Below, in pieces: positions 1 through 5,688 of a stretch of DNA of 7,799 nt (position 1 is the first letter of the stretch; the number at the start of each line of letters is the position of its first letter). The notes under the pieces are model-generated. The model saw only the letters and a program-made list of their open reading frames with translations. It did not search any database and was not told the DNA's origin. The position numbers were made by a program, and so were the translations under genes. This stretch comes from Candidatus Cloacimonas sp. SDB. GTDB lineage: Bacteria > Cloacimonadota > Cloacimonadia > Cloacimonadales > TCS61. The DNA is taken from positions 1-7,799 of the forward strand of contig LKUH01000086.1 in NCBI GenBank assembly GCA_001412425.1, read 5' to 3'.

Positions 1-21
1 GATATTCACAAAAACCAGATT

Positions 22-27
22 GGAGGG
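22..27 (+). promoter_or_regulatory. Ribosome binding site that decides the TTG start of dsbD
   Basis: GGAGGG lies 6 nt upstream of the TTG at 34. The first downstream ATG (58) has no comparable Shine-Dalgarno sequence and would cut the signal peptide short, so the TTG start is preferred. Confidence 0.8.
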
Positions 28-33
28 AAAAAA

Positions 34-1665
34 TTGAAACGGATTTTACCGATCTTAATGATAGTAATATATGTTGCTTCAGTATTTTCACAAACTGTTG
101 TTTCTGATAAGATTATCAAAGCAAGAATCGACGCTTCTGAGATAATCGTAACAGTCGATATTCCGCCCGGAATGCATCAGACCTGGCAGGAAAATATGTT
201 TTATGTTGATATTGAGCCGATGAATGGTGTATCTTTTGCACCTGTAATTTTTCCTCCTGGTAAAGAGGAAAATGGCTTGATCAATTATTATAATTCCATT
301 GATTTACGAATACCCTTTACCTTAGATAATGCAGTTAAGAATGATTCTATGAAAGTACAGCTTACTGTCGGTTACCAATTTTGCGACGAATCGGGTGTCT
401 GCTTTTTCCCTGAAGAAGAGATTTTAATTGTACATTTAGAAGATTCCCAAACCCCTGCCCAATCAGCAGAAACAATGCAGACTCAGCTATCTGAGAAAGC
501 AGGATCGGAAGAAATTCAAACAGCCATATCATTTACAGAATTTGAAAAGGAACTGAAAAAATTTTATGTGGCTGATATGGCAGCCGGTTATATAAAAAGT
601 GCTGATTTTATTGATTTTGTCGAAAATGCCCGTACAGCAGACAGTTCATCTGCGGAAGGATTTGCCGGTAAGAACATCTGGCTGATCCTGCTGCTTATAG
701 TACTGGGGGGCATAGCCTTGAATTTAACGCCCTGCGTTCTGCCTATGATGCCTATCACAATAGCAGTTCTGGGAGCAGGTACTCAGGCGGAATCCAAAAG
801 AAAAGGTTTCATGATCGGAGGATTGTACGGCATCGGCATGATGCTGGCTTATGGTACACTGGGAATTCTTGTAGTACTTACAGGATCACGGTTCGGAACC
901 ATAAATTCTTCTCCCTGGTTCAACCTGATAATTGCAGTCATTTTCATTTTTCTGGCTCTGGCCATGTTCGATGTTCTGCCTATAGATTTCAGCCGCTTTA
1001 AATCTGGAAAAATGCCGGGCAAAAAAAGTGGAAAGGGTAAGTACATAACCATCTTCGCCCTGGGAGTTATTGCTGCGATTCTCGCCGGAGCCTGTGTAGC
1101 TCCGGTACTGATTTCCGTGATTCTTTACGCTGTAACACTATATACTGCAGGCAATGTAGCTGCCCTGCTTCTACCCTTTTTACTGGGACTGGGAATGGCA
1201 TTACCCTGGCCTTTTGTGGGGGCAGGTCTTTCTGTTCTGCCTAAACCCGGTAAATGGATGAAATGGGTTACGAAAATTTTTGGTATTATTATTCTGATAA
1301 TTGCGCTTTACTACGGTTATACTGCTTTCCACCTTTTTTCCTCACAAACTGATATTGCCGAATCCCAGCATGAACCTGCAGAATCACAGCTGGAGTGGAC
1401 ATCATCGTTATTAACTGGTCTGGAAAGAGCTGCGCAGGAAAACAAACCGATCCTGATAGATTTCTGGGCAACCTGGTGTAAAAATTGTCTGGCCATGGAT
1501 GCTACTACATTTCAGGATCCGCAAGTGCAGGAAGTTCTGCAAGATTTTGTCCTGATCAAATATCAGACTGAAGATCTAAATGCTTCCCCACATAAAGAAT
1601 TGCTGGATCATTTCGGTATTATTGGACTTCCCACTTATGTTGTAATTATTCAAGAAAAAAATTAA
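34..1665 (+). CDS. dsbD: DsbD-type thiol:disulfide interchange protein with shortened C-terminal thioredoxin domain
   Basis: Inner-membrane protein expected to pass electrons from cytoplasmic thioredoxin to periplasmic thiol proteins. Seen in the 543-residue product: a signal peptide (about 1-20); an N-terminal DsbD-alpha-like domain with the cysteine pair C117/C123 in a YQFCDESGVCF motif; a membrane core (about 213-435) of roughly eight hydrophobic segments with the family cysteines C234 (TPCVLPMMP) and C354 (GACVAPVL); and a C-terminal thioredoxin domain with WCKNC (C482/C485) and the cis-proline motif GLPTY (P533). All six cysteines of the DsbD relay are therefore present. The start is a TTG preceded by GGAGGG (22-27) at 6 nt, giving a proper signal peptide. 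Odd point: the protein ends 10 residues after the cis-proline, whereas DsbD proteins usually continue some 30-45 residues, so the last strand and helix of the fold appear missing. The stop lies 7 nt before the next gene, suggesting an operon. Family assignment is firm; the exact partner proteins are inference. Confidence 0.93.
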   Translation: MKRILPILMIVIYVASVFSQTVVSDKIIKARIDASEIIVTVDIPPGMHQTWQENMFYVDIEPMNGVSFAPVIFPPGKEENGLINYYNSIDLRIPFTLDNAVKNDSMKVQLTVGYQFCDESGVCFFPEEEILIVHLEDSQTPAQSAETMQTQLSEKAGSEEIQTAISFTEFEKELKKFYVADMAAGYIKSADFIDFVENARTADSSSAEGFAGKNIWLILLLIVLGGIALNLTPCVLPMMPITIAVLGAGTQAESKRKGFMIGGLYGIGMMLAYGTLGILVVLTGSRFGTINSSPWFNLIIAVIFIFLALAMFDVLPIDFSRFKSGKMPGKKSGKGKYITIFALGVIAAILAGACVAPVLISVILYAVTLYTAGNVAALLLPFLLGLGMALPWPFVGAGLSVLPKPGKWMKWVTKIFGIIILIIALYYGYTAFHLFSSQTDIAESQHEPAESQLEWTSSLLTGLERAAQENKPILIDFWATWCKNCLAMDATTFQDPQVQEVLQDFVLIKYQTEDLNASPHKELLDHFGIIGLPTYVVIIQEKN

Positions 1666-1672
1666 GGTTATT

Positions 1673-2779
1673 ATGAAAAATAAAATTCTAATCCTTCTTA
1701 TAAGTCTTACTCTTCTGCTGTTTTTAGCCTGTGATCGATTTGAACACAGCTTCGAACCTGCCGGAAATAACGAAAATTCCATCAGCGCTTTTTTTAACGA
1801 ATTTGCAGATACTCTAACCACTTTTCCCAACATTCCCGGAATTATGTCCTTTTATCATGAGGATTACAGTAATAACGGACAGACAAAAGCCGATGTGGAA
1901 GATTTCTACACTGCATTTACTCTGTTAAATTGTGTTGTTTTCCTTGAGGCAAGTCTTAGCGATACATCAAACTACAATATTACCTGGCAACTGCTGGCAA
2001 CTACTGCAGCAGAAGAAGTGATTCTGGATACAACTTTTACAGATGTATTAATACCAGCTGCTGATTCCTACCTTTTTTACGGTAACCAGACTGAAATGAG
2101 AAATGTTGTAATAGAACTGTTCTCCGGTCAATGGTGTTCTAACTGCCCAACAGCTGAAGCTGCCATATATAATCTTAAGCAGCAATACGGCAGCCGATTA
2201 TCATATACGGAATATCATATAGCAGATCAATTGGCAACCGATGAAAATAATGCCGTGTTTGCTTATTATCCCAACACCGGATCTCTACCTTTCGCAGTGA
2301 TCAACGGAAATGCACTTCTGCTCTATGCAGCACCATCGGTGGAATCAGTTCAGGCTGAAATTGAAAATGCCATCACACCATTGCTGGCAGAATCTCCGGT
2401 AGTCAATATTTCCGATTTTCAATACTCATTTTCGGAAACAGAATTAAACGGAAGTGTTCAAATTGAATTGGAAGGAGATATTCCAACGGATAATCTGAAT
2501 CTGGTAGCTGTTCTTGTGGAAAATTATAACGCAGACTATTTAAATCATAATGGAGAACCTCATCATAATATCGTTTTAAAAAGAATTAATCAGGAACTCA
2601 ACATAGAAAACCTGGAAGAACCCGTAGAATTCGATATAACCGGACTGGATGCTCTGGCACCCTGGTATGATGAACTTCCTGCTGATCTCAAACTTGTGAT
2701 CTGGATACAAACCATCACGCCTTCCTACAATGAGCAGACCTGCACGGTTTATAATGTCATCGAAATTTCATTAGAATAA
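1673..2779 (+). CDS. Lipoprotein with Omp28/thioredoxin-like WCSNC domain
   Basis: Predicted envelope lipoprotein of 368 residues. The N-terminus is a short basic, hydrophobic signal ending in a lipobox (LFLAC, C20). Residues about 35-130 are unassigned; the stretch around 57-80 weakly resembles NTF2/SnoaL-like folds, which I would not rely on. Residues about 140-240 form a thioredoxin-like domain: a beta-strand (VVIELFSG), the redox motif WCSNC (C155/C158), then a cis-proline region SLPFAVING (P206), in the style of Bacteroidetes Omp28-related proteins. Residues about 245-368 look like an all-beta, Ig-like C-terminal domain. Position between DsbD and a TlpA-like thioredoxin suggests a reductase or disulfide-handling role fed by DsbD. 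The start is ATG with only a weak AAGG (1664-1667) overlapping the dsbD stop, so translational coupling is likely. The fold call is good; the substrate is unknown. Confidence 0.82.
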   Translation: MKNKILILLISLTLLLFLACDRFEHSFEPAGNNENSISAFFNEFADTLTTFPNIPGIMSFYHEDYSNNGQTKADVEDFYTAFTLLNCVVFLEASLSDTSNYNITWQLLATTAAEEVILDTTFTDVLIPAADSYLFYGNQTEMRNVVIELFSGQWCSNCPTAEAAIYNLKQQYGSRLSYTEYHIADQLATDENNAVFAYYPNTGSLPFAVINGNALLLYAAPSVESVQAEIENAITPLLAESPVVNISDFQYSFSETELNGSVQIELEGDIPTDNLNLVAVLVENYNADYLNHNGEPHHNIVLKRINQELNIENLEEPVEFDITGLDALAPWYDELPADLKLVIWIQTITPSYNEQTCTVYNVIEISLE

Positions 2780-2797
2780 ATAAGAGGAGAAATAAAT

Positions 2798-3316
2798 ATG
2801 AAACAGATTTTTGTAATTATACTCATAATATCTTTTGCTGCCTGTTTTGCTGCAGAAGAGCAAATTCTTGACTTCCGTCTGGAAAATATCAGCGGTAAAT
2901 ATCAGAAACTATCAGAACTTCAGCAAGATGGACTGGTGATCATTGATTTTTGGGCTTCCTGGTGTGACCCCTGCTTAAATGCACTTCCTAAAATGAATGA
3001 ACTGCATAAAAAATATGACGATGTTACCGTTATCGCTGTCAATCTCGATAAACCAAGAGATAGATCCAAAGCAGTGTCCCATATCAAATCCAATCGCTTC
3101 GAATTTGTCACCCTTTTCGATCCCACCAGTAACGTGGCAAAACAATTCAATGTCACAGGTATCCCCCGCACTTTGATCATCGACCCCAAAGGAGAAATAA
3201 TTTACGATCATACAGGCTATCAGCGTGGTGATGAAAAACATTATGAAGCAGCAATCATCCAGTGGCAGAAAACCGCTTGCGAATCAAAGCAAAAAGATGA
3301 GAAAATAGAAAAATGA
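2798..3316 (+). CDS. TlpA/ResA-type exported thiol-disulfide oxidoreductase
   Basis: A 172-residue exported thioredoxin-fold protein. It has a signal peptide (about 1-19); C16 in the sequence FAAC could make it a lipoprotein, but the lipobox is not canonical. The TlpA/AhpC-TSA-like core follows: an opening strand and helix (DFRLENISGKYQKLSEL), the redox motif WASWCDPC (C56/C59), the central strand VTVIAVNLD, and the cis-proline motif TGIPRTLIIDPKG (P123). Such proteins typically reduce specific disulfides, for example in apocytochromes or outer-envelope proteins, using electrons from DsbD/CcdA; that role is inferred here. It has a strong ribosome binding site (GAGGAG, 2784-2789) and its stop overlaps the start of the beta-barrel gene as ATGA, so the two are probably co-translated. 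The tail (about 160-172) is lysine- and glutamate-rich and probably disordered. It carries no maturation-specific signature that would justify a resA or tlpA symbol. Confidence 0.9.
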   Translation: MKQIFVIILIISFAACFAAEEQILDFRLENISGKYQKLSELQQDGLVIIDFWASWCDPCLNALPKMNELHKKYDDVTVIAVNLDKPRDRSKAVSHIKSNRFEFVTLFDPTSNVAKQFNVTGIPRTLIIDPKGEIIYDHTGYQRGDEKHYEAAIIQWQKTACESKQKDEKIEK

Positions 3317-4791
3317 TCAAGAACTCATTACTGATCTTAGCTATCATTTTTACGTTTAATGCTTTCACATCTGAAATATTTATTTCCGGTATGAATGAAT
3401 TCAATTATATCCTGGCTGACCGGATCACTGAAAATAGAAACTATTTTTCCAATAAACTTACTTTGCAGGTCATGTATCGTCAATTCAGATTAGGTTTGAA
3501 ATACGATCTCTATCGACCTCGTTTCAACCGTTTTGCTCTTATCAATAAAGAAATGACCGCAAATGCCATAGAGACCATGCTGAAATCGGAAAAAGATGAA
3601 AACTTCCTGGATGAATATTATCTGCAATATGAATCGGATCACTGGTTTATTCAGGCTGGTACTTTTGAAGCAGCAATAGGAAGCGGTCTGATCCTGCACA
3701 ATTTTTATAATGAAGATTTTGAGGAAGATTCCCGCCTGACAGGAGCCTATTTTAATCCGGTCTACGATAAATGGCAATTACAATTATTCGGCGGTTGGAT
3801 GAAAAGTGACGATGCTAACCTGGAAGACGAATACGACCGTCTGGGGGCTGTAGATGCCAGTTTCAATCTCAGCGATAACCTCTCCCTAAGCACCGCTTAC
3901 GTTCTGCATCAAAAACTTCTGGAAATCGATGAAATTGATTATCTGAACAGAGCTGTCATAAGCGGTAGATTAAATTTCACTTCTGATAAAATAGACCTGC
4001 AGGCAGAATATGCTAACGGAAAAGATGACAATGAAATCGAAAGTTCCGCACTTTACGCAACTGCAACAGGTTATCTGGGTAAATTCACTCTCAGTTCTTC
4101 CTATAAAAATTATGAAAATTTTGATGTGCGTATTTCTGATCTGCCCATGGTCAACCATATAGGACAACAACTGGCTCATGGCTGGGATCCGGGGCGTGAC
4201 GAAGAAGGCTTCCTGGGAGAGATCAAATTTCTCCCCAATTATGATAATGAATTTGTGTTGAACTACGCAGAAGGCTGGTCAAGCAACTATAAAGTGCGGC
4301 TATCCAATTTTTATGCTGAATACAAACGTGATTTTGACACCTTTTCCCTTAAAACAGAATTTGAGATGCTGGAACAACTCAATGAAGAGGGAGCTAATTA
4401 CTGGTATAAAGAAATTACTCCTGCTCTTACCCTCGATTTTATGATCGATAAATTACCTGTTCTCATCAAAGCGGAATATCAATATAAAGAAATAGAGAAC
4501 ATATCTGCTCATAATTCCCATTTTGAACCTCGACTGCAAAGCGATGTTTCTCTGGGAAATTATTCCCTTTCTCTAGCTGTGGAAAATCAGATAGGTGACT
4601 CCGATGCCCCTGAAGATGGTGATGACGGAGATTTCTGGATCGGGGCGGAAATTGCTGCTGCTGTACTTAAAAATACTGATATAAGGCTTTTTTACGGTAA
4701 GGAAAAAGGAGGCGTTGTCTGCCGTAATGGCGTCTGTAAAAATCAATCGGAATTCTCAGGATTGAGATTAACGATCTCGACAACATTTTAG
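3313..4791 (+). CDS. Outer-membrane beta-barrel protein, DUF6029-like
   Basis: A 492-residue predicted outer-membrane protein. It has a hydrophobic signal peptide (about 1-20), then alternating amphipathic strands rich in Tyr, Phe and Asn separated by acidic turns over the whole length, with no soluble domain. It ends in STTF with a terminal phenylalanine, the usual signal for insertion by the Bam machinery. The overall pattern, the opening strand (FISGMNEFNYILADR) and the cysteine-bearing last hairpin (GGVVCRNGVCKN, C470/C475) remind me of the DUF6029 barrels of Bacteroidetes; this is recall, not a search. The only cysteines are this close pair, which could form a disulfide in a surface or periplasmic turn, and the preceding gene encodes a thiol oxidoreductase with a 4-nt overlap. 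Function is unknown; a transport, anchoring or scaffold role is possible. It has no separate good ribosome binding site, so coupling to the upstream gene is likely. Confidence 0.8.
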   Translation: MIKNSLLILAIIFTFNAFTSEIFISGMNEFNYILADRITENRNYFSNKLTLQVMYRQFRLGLKYDLYRPRFNRFALINKEMTANAIETMLKSEKDENFLDEYYLQYESDHWFIQAGTFEAAIGSGLILHNFYNEDFEEDSRLTGAYFNPVYDKWQLQLFGGWMKSDDANLEDEYDRLGAVDASFNLSDNLSLSTAYVLHQKLLEIDEIDYLNRAVISGRLNFTSDKIDLQAEYANGKDDNEIESSALYATATGYLGKFTLSSSYKNYENFDVRISDLPMVNHIGQQLAHGWDPGRDEEGFLGEIKFLPNYDNEFVLNYAEGWSSNYKVRLSNFYAEYKRDFDTFSLKTEFEMLEQLNEEGANYWYKEITPALTLDFMIDKLPVLIKAEYQYKEIENISAHNSHFEPRLQSDVSLGNYSLSLAVENQIGDSDAPEDGDDGDFWIGAEIAAAVLKNTDIRLFYGKEKGGVVCRNGVCKNQSEFSGLRLTISTTF

Positions 4792-4825
4792 GTTAATTCT
4801 TAAAGTTTTTAAAAATATCAAAAAG

Positions 4826-4848
4826 AAATTTAAAAGAAGTTTAAATTT
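4826..4848. repeat. AT-only inverted repeat in the gap before the Ig-like secreted protein gene
   Basis: Perfect 9-bp arms AAATTTAAA (4826-4834) and TTTAAATTT (4840-4848) around a 5-nt spacer, AGAAG. It ends 6 nt before the ribosome binding site (GAGGAG, 4855-4860). It could be an operator or just a product of the very AT-rich 76-nt gap (4792-4867), in which I see no terminator and no convincing promoter. Confidence 0.35.
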
Positions 4849-4867
4849 GAAATAGAGGAGATGGAAA

Positions 4868-5605
4868 ATGAAAATAACAGTTCTATTAATATTTTTTCTA
4901 AGTTTGGGAATATTATCTGCCGAATTGGAAATCAATATTCCTTTCGATCCCGATATGATTGGCCCTTCTTATGAAACAACAGGAGATTACACATTCGATT
5001 CCGAATGGATCACCATTACCAACATCGGTGCAACCGCAGAAACTTACAATTTAACCTGGTCATATTCTGATCTTCCTCAGGGTTGGCTGATCACAGTATG
5101 CAACGACTTATTTTTGTGTTATATTCCTAATATGCCTGCCCCGGTAAATCTGGATGCGGGTGAATCTATTCAGGTACATATCGAGATTGGGGTTAACAGC
5201 ACCGGGGGATGTGGTATAAATATAACTTTGAATGATGGCGATCTTACCGAACCGATCAGTACAGATTTTACCTTTAATACAGAAGATAACGTTTCAGCAG
5301 ACGAAATTCTGAATGCGGCAAAAATTTATGCCAGCAATTATCCCAATCCCTTCAATCCGAACACCACAATCTCCTTCTCTGCAATAAGCCCTGAGCAGAC
5401 AGAAAATATCGAACTGGTGATCTACAACAATAAGGGTCAGAAAGTGAAAAGATTTAATACTTTCCTGAAGAGAAGTTCAGGAACATACGAAGTAATATGG
5501 AACGGATCCGATGAATCCGGTAAAATTGTATCAGCCGGTATTTATTACTACCAGATAAACTACGGCGAAAAGACCTTAATTAATAAAATGTTACTTTTGA
5601 AATAG
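4868..5605 (+). CDS. Secreted Ig-like protein with C-terminal YPNPFNP sorting domain
   Basis: A 245-residue exported protein. It has a signal peptide (about 1-18, hydrophobic, ending LSA). Residues about 20-135 form a beta-rich Ig-like domain with the motif LTWSYSDLPQGWLITVC, a close cysteine pair C78/C84 (VCNDLFLCY) and a third cysteine C115 (GGCG). Residues about 155-245 are a FlgD-like/type A C-terminal sorting domain: NYPNPFNPNT, a YNNKGQKV strand, WNGSDESGKIVSAGIYYY, and a terminal KMLLLK. Such domains direct proteins through the type IX secretion route in the FCB group; that this organism has the route is inference. The Ig-like domain with its paired cysteines resembles extracytoplasmic modules I have seen in Bacteroidetes secreted proteins. 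The start at 4868 is supported by GAGGAG (4855-4860) at 7 nt; a nearer ATG at 4861 is in another frame. Function is unknown; it may be a small adhesive or structural surface protein, or a partner of its neighbours. Confidence 0.83.
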   Translation: MKITVLLIFFLSLGILSAELEINIPFDPDMIGPSYETTGDYTFDSEWITITNIGATAETYNLTWSYSDLPQGWLITVCNDLFLCYIPNMPAPVNLDAGESIQVHIEIGVNSTGGCGINITLNDGDLTEPISTDFTFNTEDNVSADEILNAAKIYASNYPNPFNPNTTISFSAISPEQTENIELVIYNNKGQKVKRFNTFLKRSSGTYEVIWNGSDESGKIVSAGIYYYQINYGEKTLINKMLLLK

Positions 5606-5616
5606 TGTCAAATATA

Positions 5617-5645
5617 TTGCTTTACAAAGATGAACACGGTAAAAT
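5617..5645 (+). promoter_or_regulatory. Possible sigma70-like promoter for the selenoprotein gene
   Basis: TTGCTT (5617-5622) and TAAAAT (5640-5645) are separated by 17 nt, in the 83-nt gap (5606-5688) before the gene. The -10 matches five of six consensus bases, the -35 only three of six. AT-rich sequence gives such matches by chance, so this is tentative. Confidence 0.3.
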
Positions 5646-5677
5646 AAAAAGTGAATATTAATTCGCGAAAATTAGAA

Positions 5678-5683
5678 AAGGAG
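5678..5683 (+). promoter_or_regulatory. Ribosome binding site of the selenoprotein gene
   Basis: A strong AAGGAG lies 5 nt before the ATG at 5689. By contrast, the ATG at 5956 after the in-frame TGA has no Shine-Dalgarno sequence, which argues that translation starts at 5689 and runs through the TGA. Confidence 0.85.
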
Positions 5684-5688
5684 ATTGT

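Noticed and set aside
849..1052. Minus-strand open frames inside dsbD and the other genes
   Set aside because: All lie opposite well-supported coding frames, lack ribosome binding sites and domain signatures, and look like shadows.
4842..4849. TAAATTTG, a match to the Bacteroidetes -7 promoter consensus TAnnTTTG
   Set aside because: It lies only 6 nt before the ribosome binding site, leaving almost no leader, and no matching TTTG -33 element is seen at the right distance.
5596..5612. Short inverted repeat TTTGA/TCAAA around the stop of the secreted Ig-like protein gene as a terminator
   Set aside because: Only 5 bp, AT-rich and without a T run, so too weak for a terminator.
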